Shown here in pieces: positions 16,120 through 26,600 of a stretch of DNA of 64,000 nucleotides; positions within the stretch are counted from its first letter, which is position 1; every line of letters begins with the position of its first letter. The notes below the pieces were generated by a model that saw only the letters and a list, made by a program, of their open reading frames with translations, searched no databases and was not told the origin of the DNA. Origin of the DNA: Antrihabitans cavernicola (GTDB taxonomy: Bacteria > Actinomycetota > Actinomycetes > Mycobacteriales > Mycobacteriaceae); the NCBI RefSeq assembly GCF_008297975.1, contig NZ_VLNY01000006.1:124001-188000 (forward strand), written 5' to 3'. Position numbers and translations under genes: made by a program.

Positions 16120-19100
16120 ATGCCGACACAGTTCCAATCGGTCGGTTATCGATTACCGTGGCTGTTCGTGACTGTAAGCAATGGGGTGGTGCAGCGGTCG
16201 GGTAAATCGGGGGCACCAGACGAAAGACTGGAACGACGCACGCACGCACGAATGCGAGGGTGGGCCATCGCCAGCGCCCTGGTCGCGGTGTTGGCTGCGT
16301 TAGCGTTGCCCTTCCTGCCGGTGACTCAGCAGCAGTCAAGTGTGTCTTGGCCGCAGGGAAGCGATATGTCGTCGGTGGTGTCGCCGCTGGTCACGTACGC
16401 GCCGCAGCATATGACTGCGAACATTCCGTGTGCGTCCTTCGATCGGTTGGCCGATTCCGGCGGAGTGGTGTTTTCCACGATCCCGCGTCAGTCACCCGAG
16501 ATGGAGCACTACGGGATGGTCGTGAAGGTCATCCCGGGTGCGCAAGGCCGCGTCGACGTGGTGTCACGCAATATTGTGCTGTGGTCTTCCCCGTTGTCGG
16601 CTGTGCGTGGTCAGTCGTGCGCGTTGAGCATCGACTCTGATCTGATCCGGACAAAGTCGACACTCACCTCCGCTCAGAATTTCCCACCGAGTGTGTTCGA
16701 GGGTGATGTGCGCCCGCAGGTGGTCGGGATCTTCACTGCAGTGCCCGGGTCAGCTCTGGACGGCCTGCACGTCGATGTCACCGTCGACTCGCGCTTCTCG
16801 TCGTCGCCGACGAGTTTGAAGCTGACGATCAGCATTGTCTGCGCGCTGGCGACCCTGTTGTCGCTGATCGCGTTACACCGTCTCGACGCCGGCGATGGTC
16901 GCCGATCCCGACGATTCTTCCCGCGACACTGGTGGCGACTGCGGCCCGTGGACGCCGTTGTGCTCGGCACGCTAGTGGTGTGGCATTTCATCGGTGCCAA
17001 CACCTCCGACGATGGCTACCAACTCGGCATGGCGCGCGGTTCCATCGATTCCGGCTTCATGTCCAACTACTACCGATGGTTCGGCGTGCCCGAATCACCC
17101 TTCGGCACACCGTATTACGACGTGCTGGCCTGGTTGGCGAAGGTGTCGACCGACAGCGCCTGGATGAGGCTCCCAGCGTTGCTGGCAGGCGTGCTGGTGT
17201 GGTGGGTGATCAGCCGTGAGGTGATCCCACGATTCGGTGCAGCCGTGCGCAAGAATCGCGTCGCGGTCTGGACCGGCGCGTTGGTATTCCTGGCGTTCTG
17301 GCTGACTTACAACAACGGCCTGCGACCAGAACCACTCGAAGCTACGGGGGTTCTGCTCACCTGGTGCTCCGTCGAACGAGCTATTGCAACGAGGCGGCTG
17401 CTCCCCGCCGCGGTCGCCCTCGTTATAGGCGCATTGACGATGACGCTCGGACCATCCGGTTTGGTGTGTTTCGCCGCACTCATTGCTGGCGCTCGTCCGC
17501 TGGCGCAGATCCTCAGACGCCGCGCACGCACGACCGGGTATCTGGCGCTGCTGCTACCGATGCTCGCCGCTGGCCTCGTGATCCTGACGCTGGTCTTCGC
17601 CGATCAAACTTTGGCAACGGTCCTCGAGATGACGCACGTACACGCACAGATCAAACCGGGCGAGCCGTGGTTCCTCGAATACCTCCGCTATCAATACCTG
17701 CTCCAGCCGACGATCGACGGTTCGCTGACCCGACGATTCGGCATGTTCACCCTGTTCCTCGGTCTCATCGTCTGTGTAGTAACGATGCTGCGGCGCGGTG
17801 GCCGGATCCCCGGCATCGCCGTCGGCCCGTCGCGCCGAATCATTGGAATCACGCTCAGCGCATTCGTTTTGATGATGTTTACACCAACGAAGTGGACGCA
17901 CCACTTCGGAATCTTCGCAGGCCTCGCCGGATCGGTTGCCGTCCTCACCGCGGTCGCAGTCGGGCCTCGCATCATGTCGCTCGCGCGCAACCGCGCACTG
18001 TTCGCAGCCGCTCTGTTCTTCCTCCTCGCCATGTGCTTCGTCGGGCCCAATGGGTACTGGTATGTGTCCGCGTGGGGTGTTCCGTGGTGGGACAAAGCGC
18101 CCGTGATCGCGGGTAAGGGCGTCTCTACCTTTGCGTTGGGTTTGACCGTTCTGGCGTTGGCTACCGCAGCTTGGTTCCACATACGACCGACGGATCCGAG
18201 CCGTCCGAGCACACCGGGGAGGCTCGGAAAGGTTCCCTTACTCGCGGTAATCGCTGGCGGAATCGTCCTGATCGAAGTGCTATCAATGACGAAAGCCGCT
18301 GTGTCGCAGAATCCGTCGTACTCGATCGCGAAGTCGAATATCACCGAGACGTTCGGGCATGGCTGCGGTCTTGCCGATGACGTTCTCATCGAAACCGATC
18401 CCAACGCCTCGGTGCTGAAGCCACTCACCGGAGATCAGGCCACCGCTCTCACCGGTACCGGGTCGACCGGCTTCACACCCAATGGTGTTGCGGCCGATCT
18501 GACATCGGACGAGACCGCATCCACCACCGGTACAGCCAATTCGGTCTCTACCGATTCTGGCAACAAGGACACATCGCAAAGCTCGGCCGGAACCGGTGGT
18601 GGCGCAGGAAGTCCGGGCATCAACGGTAGTACCGTCGCCTTACCGTTCGGGTTGAACCCGGCAACAACGCCAGTCCTCGGTACCTACAGCCCCGGCGACC
18701 AAGCGCCCGCGTCGCTCACGACCGGCTGGTACCGCCTCCCCGCCCCAGATGCGGCAGGCTCACGCGGTGACATCGTTTCCATCGCCGCGGCCGGGCGCAT
18801 CAGGTCCGTCAACGCCGACGGCGTAGTCACCTACGGTCAAGACCTCCAGCTGGAATACGGTGCAACCGATTCCACCAGCGCCGTGACGCCGCTCGGCCGT
18901 GTGACACCGATCGATATCGGGCCTGCCCCGTCGTGGCGAAACTTGAGAGTCCCGCTCGACCAACTCCCGCGAAACGCAGACACAGTAAGAATCGTCGCAA
19001 AGGACACCGACATCGCACCGGATCAGTGGCTCGCATTCACACCACCACGGGTCCCGCAGACCCAGACGCTGAACGATGTCGTCGGCTCGCAGACCCCCAC

Positions 19101-19446
19101 ACTGCTTGACTGGGAAGTGGGACTGAACTTTCCGTGCCAGCGGTTGACACCGAACACAGTGGGCATCGCGCAACCCCCTGCCTATCGGATCCTTCCCGAC
19201 CGCACTGGCGCGATCACTACCAACCTGTGGCAAGGCCACGACGGCGGCGGCCCACTTGGATGGACCGACCTACTGCTCGCCGCACGCACGATCCCGTCGT
19301 ATCTCAACTACGACTGGGGCAAGGATTGGGGCGAGATCGAGCAATACTCGCCGCTCGATACGACCGCGAAGCCAGCAAAGACGACAACAACTGATATCGA
19401 GCGGTCCGGATGGTGGACCCCCGGCAGAATCAACACGAAGTACTGA
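16120..19446 (+). CDS. Emb-family arabinosyltransferase (EmbA/B/C-like)
   Basis: 1108 residues, the usual length for Emb proteins. After a first membrane helix (about 46-67) comes a periplasmic domain beginning SSVSWPQ; a multi-helix GT-C core follows with GANTSDDGYQLGMARG, which holds the acidic DDx motif needed for decaprenylphospho-arabinose transfer; the C-terminal about 350 residues form the extracytoplasmic carbohydrate-binding part. Emb enzymes build the arabinan of arabinogalactan and lipoarabinomannan and are ethambutol targets. The start has a GAAGGA ribosome site. The usual emb neighbours (other emb genes, aftA, ubiA) are absent; it is followed instead by a DMT transporter and the giant NRPS. 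I cannot say which of EmbA, B or C it matches best. Confidence 0.93.
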   Translation: MPTQFQSVGYRLPWLFVTVSNGVVQRSGKSGAPDERLERRTHARMRGWAIASALVAVLAALALPFLPVTQQQSSVSWPQGSDMSSVVSPLVTYAPQHMTANIPCASFDRLADSGGVVFSTIPRQSPEMEHYGMVVKVIPGAQGRVDVVSRNIVLWSSPLSAVRGQSCALSIDSDLIRTKSTLTSAQNFPPSVFEGDVRPQVVGIFTAVPGSALDGLHVDVTVDSRFSSSPTSLKLTISIVCALATLLSLIALHRLDAGDGRRSRRFFPRHWWRLRPVDAVVLGTLVVWHFIGANTSDDGYQLGMARGSIDSGFMSNYYRWFGVPESPFGTPYYDVLAWLAKVSTDSAWMRLPALLAGVLVWWVISREVIPRFGAAVRKNRVAVWTGALVFLAFWLTYNNGLRPEPLEATGVLLTWCSVERAIATRRLLPAAVALVIGALTMTLGPSGLVCFAALIAGARPLAQILRRRARTTGYLALLLPMLAAGLVILTLVFADQTLATVLEMTHVHAQIKPGEPWFLEYLRYQYLLQPTIDGSLTRRFGMFTLFLGLIVCVVTMLRRGGRIPGIAVGPSRRIIGITLSAFVLMMFTPTKWTHHFGIFAGLAGSVAVLTAVAVGPRIMSLARNRALFAAALFFLLAMCFVGPNGYWYVSAWGVPWWDKAPVIAGKGVSTFALGLTVLALATAAWFHIRPTDPSRPSTPGRLGKVPLLAVIAGGIVLIEVLSMTKAAVSQNPSYSIAKSNITETFGHGCGLADDVLIETDPNASVLKPLTGDQATALTGTGSTGFTPNGVAADLTSDETASTTGTANSVSTDSGNKDTSQSSAGTGGGAGSPGINGSTVALPFGLNPATTPVLGTYSPGDQAPASLTTGWYRLPAPDAAGSRGDIVSIAAAGRIRSVNADGVVTYGQDLQLEYGATDSTSAVTPLGRVTPIDIGPAPSWRNLRVPLDQLPRNADTVRIVAKDTDIAPDQWLAFTPPRVPQTQTLNDVVGSQTPTLLDWEVGLNFPCQRLTPNTVGIAQPPAYRILPDRTGAITTNLWQGHDGGGPLGWTDLLLAARTIPSYLNYDWGKDWGEIEQYSPLDTTAKPAKTTTTDIERSGWWTPGRINTKY

Positions 19447-19603
19447 AGACGAACAAACAACTTACGATGTGGACGGCGATCACAACGCAAACGCGAGCAG
19501 AGGAGCGAGAAGGGTCGGCGTGGTCGGTTCGGTTCGGTCGAGCCGTGCGCGAAGTTGGGTGTTGAGGCACTGAATTTCACGCACGGGGCGTTAGCCTTCC
19601 CTA

Positions 19604-20485
19604 GTGCCGTCGAACTGGATTGCCATCGCATCGGCGCTGGCTGCTGCGCTGTGCATCGCACTCGGCGCGGTACTGCGCCAGCGAGTCGCGGCGATCGTTC
19701 CCGATGACGAGATGGGCCGATTCGGCGTCATCGGGGTACTGATCCGTCGACCGGTGTGGTGGGCCGGAACACTCGTCGGTATCGGCGGATATGTGTTCCA
19801 GGCGAAGGCGCTCGGTAAGGGATCGCTGCTGCTGGTCCAGCCGCTGCTCGTGCTCTCGTTGCTGTTCGCGCTGCCACTCGGCGCGAAGTTCTCCGGTCGA
19901 ACCATCCGTGCGAGCGAGTGGGTATGGGCGATCGTCCTGACGTCTGCGGTTGCGATCTTGGTGGTGGTGGGCGATCCCCGGCCCGGCCATCCGCACGCCG
20001 AAGCTCGGCACTGGGCGATCATCACGGGCATCGGACTGCCGTTGGTTGCGCTGTGCCTGATCGGAGCGAAGGCCTGGCCGGGTGCGCGCCGAGCGCTGCT
20101 GCTCGGCGTCGCGGCCGGCGCGCTGTTCGGCGTTGCCGCTGTGCTGACCAAAGGTGTGGTTGCCCATGGCGGCGACGGGATGGTGCCGCTGCTGACCTCG
20201 ATGGAGACCTATGCCCTGATCGTGGTGGGGCTGGCGGCGACGCTGTTGCAGCAGAACGCGTACCAGGCGGGTGCATTGCAGGCGTCCCTTCCTGCGACCA
20301 CGGTGGCGGAGCCGGTGGTTGCAACCGCATTGGGATTCCTGGTTCTCGGGGAATATCTGCACACCGACAAGGACCTCGCGATGCTTTTGGTCGGCGCACT
20401 CATCGCAATGGTCGCCGCGGCAGTCGCGTTGGCGCAAAGCACCGGCGAATCGGAAACAGACGTCGGGTTGGACCGTGTTCGTTGA
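19604..20485 (+). CDS. DMT-superfamily (EamA-like) membrane transporter
   Basis: 293 residues from a GTG, almost entirely hydrophobic with about nine to ten predicted helices, and the conserved end LGFLVLGEYLHTDKD typical of EamA/DMT permeases in Mycobacteriales. Such proteins export or flip small metabolites or lipid-linked sugars. Lying between the arabinosyltransferase and the NRPS it could move a substrate or product of envelope glycoconjugate synthesis, but no substrate can be read from sequence. The 157-bp gap upstream and 121-bp gap downstream suggest it is a separate transcript. Confidence 0.85.
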   Translation: MPSNWIAIASALAAALCIALGAVLRQRVAAIVPDDEMGRFGVIGVLIRRPVWWAGTLVGIGGYVFQAKALGKGSLLLVQPLLVLSLLFALPLGAKFSGRTIRASEWVWAIVLTSAVAILVVVGDPRPGHPHAEARHWAIITGIGLPLVALCLIGAKAWPGARRALLLGVAAGALFGVAAVLTKGVVAHGGDGMVPLLTSMETYALIVVGLAATLLQQNAYQAGALQASLPATTVAEPVVATALGFLVLGEYLHTDKDLAMLLVGALIAMVAAAVALAQSTGESETDVGLDRVR

Positions 20486-20606
20486 ACGCGTAGTAGGCAA
20501 ATTTAGAGTGCGAAAATAACTGATTGGGAGCCGCCTCCAAAGGATTTCGGCCGCCAACTAACATTGCGTAGGCTTCTTTCGTCGAGGGAATTTTGGGGGA
20601 TTTACA

Positions 20607-23600
20607 TTGGCGTCGCAACGACCTTCCTCGGAGGGCGTCGCCGATTGCACAATCCCCGATCGTGTCAACACTGCCTCCGAATTGTTCCCGCTTTCTTCAG
20701 CTCAGCGTGGAATCTGGTTTGCGCAGCATTTACTCGGCGCCGTGCCGATTGTCATAGCGCAATATGTCCACATCGACGGCGATCTCGATATCGAGGTGCT
20801 GAATTCGGCGGCTGCCGAAGCGGCACGCGAAATCGGCACCGGAATGCTGCGCATCGTCGAAGTGGACGATCAACCGTTCCAGCAGATCGATCACTCGCTT
20901 CGCGATCAGATGACGCACCTGGATTTCCGCGACGACGACGATCCGGCGGCAGCAGCACAAGCCTGGATGCGCGCCGAGTACAGCGCGCCGATGGACGTGC
21001 TGTCCGATCGTCTGATCGAGTCGGTGACGTTGCGGATCGCCGACGACAGCTACTACTGGTATGCCCGAATTCACCACATCGCGCTCGATGGGTTCGGCGC
21101 GATGAATTTTGTGAATCGTATTGCGGAGCGCTACTCCGCCGTGGTCGAAGGTCGGCCGATCGACGACGTCCGTGCGGTGCCGTTGCCCGAGATCAGCGCT
21201 GAGGAGACCCGCTACCGCGAGTCCAAACGATTCGGCAAAGACGCCGCGCACTGGGCGAAACGCACCGAAAACCTGCCGTATCCGATCAGTCTCGCCGGTC
21301 GAACCGCCGACGTCGGCACGCTGCCGATCGTCGTGAGTGAGCCGCTCTCTCCCGCAACGGAATCCGCCCTCGACGCGGTGATGAGGCGGCGCGATGTGGC
21401 GTCGATAGCGCCCGTCGCGGTTGCCGCCGTCGCCGCCTACCTCTCGCGGCTCACGGGCGAGGACGACGTGGTGCTGAGCCTCCCCGTGTCAGCACGCGCC
21501 ACTGCAAAACTTCGCCGTTCGGGTGGCATGGTGTCGAACGTCGTCCCGATCCGGCTGGGTGTCGAGGCGGGCGTCTCCACAGGCGACCTCATCGACAGAG
21601 CCGAGTTGGAACTGACGGGCGCTCTGCGGCACCAGCGCTATCGGCACGAAGACATCCGGCGAGACGGCGGCGGCAGCGAGGGTCGGCGCGGCTTCTTCGG
21701 TCCGGCGATCAACATCATGATGTTTCACAGCGAGATTCGTTTCGGCGACATGATCGGGCGTTTGCACGTATTGACCACGGGCCCGGTCGAGGATCTTTCG
21801 ATAAACATCTATCCGAGCGTTGCGGGCACTCGCGCGCATATCGATTTCGAGGCAAATCCGAATCTGTACTCCGAGGCCGATATTCGGGCGCATCACTCAC
21901 GATTTCTGGAGTTCTTCACGACTTTCGCCCAATCACGATCCGATAGCGCTGTCACCGAGATCGACGTTCTGCGCGCCGACGAATATGCCGCGTTGGTTCC
22001 GTGTCGCGGACCTCGGGCGATGCCCCCGCAGTTGCTGCCGGATCTGCTCGCGGCGGGTGTGTCGATCAACCCCGACGGCGTCGCTGCCGTCGCATCGGGT
22101 GCTGAGCTGACTTACCGCGAACTCGACGCCACCGCCAACCGCCTTGCGCGGCTGTTGGTCGATGCGGGTGCCGGACCCGAGACGTTCGTCGGTCTGGCGT
22201 TCACACGATCGCTGGATGCGATCGTCGCTCTGTGGGCTGTCGCGAAGACCGGTGCGGGGTTCGTTCCGATCGATCCGCAGCTGCCTGCGGCCCGTGTTGC
22301 GCGGATGGTCGACGACTCGAACGTTCTGCTCGGTCTCACCACCGGCGAGCATGTCGCCGACCTGCCGACCGCAATCGAATGGGTGGTGCTCGACGATCCG
22401 GCGGTTCGGCATCGCGTTGGGATACGTTCGGCCGCGGGAGTTTCCGACGACGACCGCACCGCCGCACTACGTGTCGATCATCCGGCGTACATGATCTATA
22501 CCTCCGGTTCCACCGGTGTTCCCAAGGGCGCGGTCGTCACCCACGCCGCACTGGCAAACTTCGCCGCGGGGGCGCGTGACGAACTGAGGGTGAGCAGTGA
22601 GTCCCGCGTGCTGCGCTTTTCGTCGTCGAGCTTCGATGCGTCGCTCTTCGAGCAGATACAGGCGTTCAGCGCTGGAGCGACGATGGTCGTTGCGCCCCCG
22701 AATGTCTTGGGCGGCACCGAACTGGTCGACCTGTTGCGCGACCAACGGGTCACTCACATCGTCTCCGCGCCGACCGTGCTCAACACTGTCGATCCGCGCG
22801 GCCTCGACGATCTGGAAGCGGTGCTGGTCGGCGGCGATGTCTGCACCCCAGACCTCGTCGCACGTTTCGGCGACGCATGCCGTTTCACCAACAGCTACGG
22901 TCCGACCGAAACGACGATCGTGGTCACGGCGGGCGATCCCCTGACCGCAGGTTCGGCGATCACCATCGGAGCGCCGCTGCAGGGTGTCGCGGCGCTGGTC
23001 CTCGATCGCAAGTTGCGCCCGGTGCCTGCCGGTGTGATCGCCGAGCTCTACATCGCGGGACCTGCACTCGCGCGCGGCTACCATCGCCGCTCCGCTCTCA
23101 CAGCCGACCGATTCGTGGCAAATCCGTTCGGCGCCGACGGATCTCGGATGTATCGCACAGGTGACGAGGTGCGGTGGACGACGAACGGTCAACTCGAGTT
23201 CATCGGCCGATCCGATCATCAGGTCAAACTCCGCGGATTCCGTATCGAACTGGGCGAGATCGACGATGCGCTGCTTCGTCAGGACGGCATCGATTTCGCC
23301 GTCACCATCGTGTACCGCACGGATGCGGGCAATTCGGCTCTCGTGTCCTACGTCAAGTCGGTAGCGGCCGCCGATACCGATCCAACCCGGGTGATCGAGC
23401 GTGCCGCCGAAACCCTGCCTGCGCACATGATTCCGGCTGCGGTGATCGTGCTCGACCGGATTCCGCTGACCGCAGCAGGCAAGCTCGATCGTCGCGCGCT
23501 TCCCGCGCCGGTATTCGCCTCTCGCGCAGAGCATTACCGGCCGCCGACGACGGACGCCGAGCGGGTTATCGCCGGTGTCGTCGCTGCGGCCCTCGGTATC

Positions 23601-26600
23601 GAACGCGTGAGCATCGACGATTCGGTGTTCGCGATCGGCGTCGACAGCATCATCGCGATGCAAATCGTGACCGGAGCACGGTCGCAGGGGCTTACGTTCA
23701 CCGCTCGGGAAGTGTTCGAACGCAAGACCGTTGCCGAGATCGCGAAGATCGCGATACCGATCACCGATGCTCCCGATGCCGTCCTTGCCGAGTTGGCAGG
23801 CGGCGGGGTCGGCGACATTCCGCTGACACCGATCATGCATGCCATGGCAGACCGCGGCGACTTCGCGGCGTTCTATCAGGCCGCTCTGCTGGAACTGCCC
23901 GACGACGTGACCGACGATCGCTTGGCGGCAGTGCTCGGAGCGGTCATGGATCGTCACGACGCTCTGCGGGCACGCTTCTTCCTTGGCCCGGACGGGCGGT
24001 GGAGCCTCGAAACCCGTGTGGTGGGAACAGTTGCCCCGGTCGTAGTGCGTCGAGAACTTCCCGCCGACGATGGCAATGGTGAGCTGATCGACGAATGCGC
24101 CGCCGCGGCAAGACGATTGGATCCCGCCGAGGGCGAGCTGCTGCAAGCGGTGTTGCTGACGTCGCCGACGTCGAGCCGCCTGCTGATCGTCGTTCATCAC
24201 CTTGCGATCGACGGGGTGTCCTGGCGGGTACTGCTCCCCGACCTCGCGGCTGCCTATGCGCAGTCGGCGGCGGGTTCGGCAATCGAATTGCCCGCTGTCG
24301 CAACGTCGATGCGCCGGTGGGCGCACGGCCTACTCGAATCCGCACGCGCCGGTCGGTATGCGGACGAACTACCGCGGTGGGCCGAGATCCTCGACGTGCC
24401 GGACCCGTTGCTCGGATCGCGACCCCTCGACCCCGCCGTGGACATCGGTTCGACCGTCGATCGGGTGCACGTGGAGCTGACCTCCGCGGTAACCGCCGAC
24501 CTGCTCACGACGCTGCCCACGGCCTTCGGATGCGGAGTCAACGACGGGTTGCTGTCGGCTCTTGCGATCGCCGTCGCCCAGTGGCGCCACCTGCGCGGTA
24601 TGACCGAGACGTCTGTGCTCTTGACGCTGGAGGGGCACGGGCGCGAGGACGATGCGGTTGCGGGCGCTGATCTTTCGCGCACGATCGGCTGGTTCACCAG
24701 CGCGTTCCCGGTCCGACTCGATATCCCCGCCCACACCGATCTGGGCGACGCGATCAGGGGTGGACCGGCGACTGGTCCGGTCGTCAAAGCCGTCAAGGAG
24801 CAGCTGCTCGCACTGCCGTCACGCGGAATCGGATACGGAGTTCTGCGCTACCTGGACGACGTTGCTGGTCCGAAACTGGCGAAGCGGGGCGCGCCGCAGA
24901 TCTGTTTCAACTACCTGGGTCGATTGAGCGCAGGCACCGTGTCGGATGCGGTACGCGCCGCGGGATTCCTGCCCGATCCGTCCGCGCCGGACTTGAATGC
25001 GTACAGCGGTCCGAACATGGTGGTGGGCAGCGCGGTAGACATCAACGCCGTCGTCGTGCCCGGTGACCGAGGCGAATACCTGACTGCGTCGTTCGGATTC
25101 CCCACCGGCGTGCTGAGTGCGCCCGAGGTCGGTGAGCTGGCCGACCTGTGGCGTGCGGCCCTCGAAGGTCTTGCCCAGCATGCGAATACGCCCGATGCGG
25201 GCGGATTGACACCATCGGATCTTCCGCTGGTCTCGGTGACGCAACCCGAGATCGACCGCTGGCATCGACGATTCCCGTCGATATCCGATGTGTGGTCCTT
25301 GGCACCGATGCAGGAAGGGCTGCTCTTCCACGCGACGCTCGCGGCCGGCTCGCTCGACGTCTATGCCGGTCAGCTGATCCTGAATGTCACGGGGACCGTC
25401 GACTCGGCTCGCCTGCGAGCCGCGGGCGCGGGACTGCTGACGCGCCATCCCAACCTCCGCACCGCATTCGTCTACGACGACGCCGGCAATCCTGCGCAGG
25501 TTGTGCTCGATTCCGTCGAATTGCCTTTCAGTGACATCGATCTGACGCATTGCGACGACGACGATCGCGATGGCGAACTCCAGCGAGTCCTCGACGACGC
25601 GAGGGTCGCTCCGTTCGATCTCGCAGCACCGCCGCTGTTGCGCCTGCTCGCGATTCGGCTCACCGCTGATCGCTGGGTACTCGCGATAACGAATCATCAC
25701 ATTGTCCTCGATGGGTGGTCCAACCCACTGCTGCTGCGCGAGTTGCTGATTCGGTACGCGGCAGGAGCTGCGCTCGGGTCGTTGCCGGAAGTTCGGCCGT
25801 ATCGGGACTATCTGGAATGGCGCGCGAGCCTCGACTCGGACGAGTCGCGACGAGTATGGGCGGCGGCGTTGGCGGGCGTCACCGAACCGACACTGCTGGC
25901 GCCGGGCGCGGATGTCGATGCGCCACTCGAGATTCCAGCCGAACAGGCCGTGGACCTGGAGCCGCAGCTGCTGGCAGGCTTGACGGCGGTCTGCAGTGCG
26001 TTCGGCATCACGATGAACACCGTGGTGCAGGCGAGTTGGGGACTGCTGTTGTCGCGGTTGCTCTCTCGCGGCGACGTCGTATTCGGAGCCACCGTCTCCG
26101 GTCGCCCGCCGCAGCTGTCCGGCGTCGAGAACGTGGTCGGCCTGTTCATCAACACTGTGCCGGTTCGCGTGCGGGTCGATCCGGACGAGACCTTCGGCGA
26201 CCTGCTGACGCGGTTGCAGACCGAGCAGGCTGACCTCCTCGACCATCATCAGTCGCCGCTCGGCGATATTCAGGCGCGAGCGCAGGTCGGCGCGCTGTTC
26301 GACACCTTGGCCGTCTTCGAGTCGTACCCGGTGGATCGGGCGGGGTTCGACGAGGACACGGACTTCGCCGGGATGCGAGTGCGCTCCGTAAGTGGCAGGG
26401 ACGCAACCCATTACCCGATCACCGTTGTCTCGATGCTGGATCCCGACTTGCGAATCGTTCTCCGATACCGCACCGACCTCTTCGACGACACCGACGCGGA
26501 GGTTCTCGCAGGGCGGCTGCTGCGCGTGCTGCGCACCATCGCAACGACTCCGGATGCTGCGGTCGGCACGCTCGATGTGCTCGATCCGGCCGAGCGCAGT

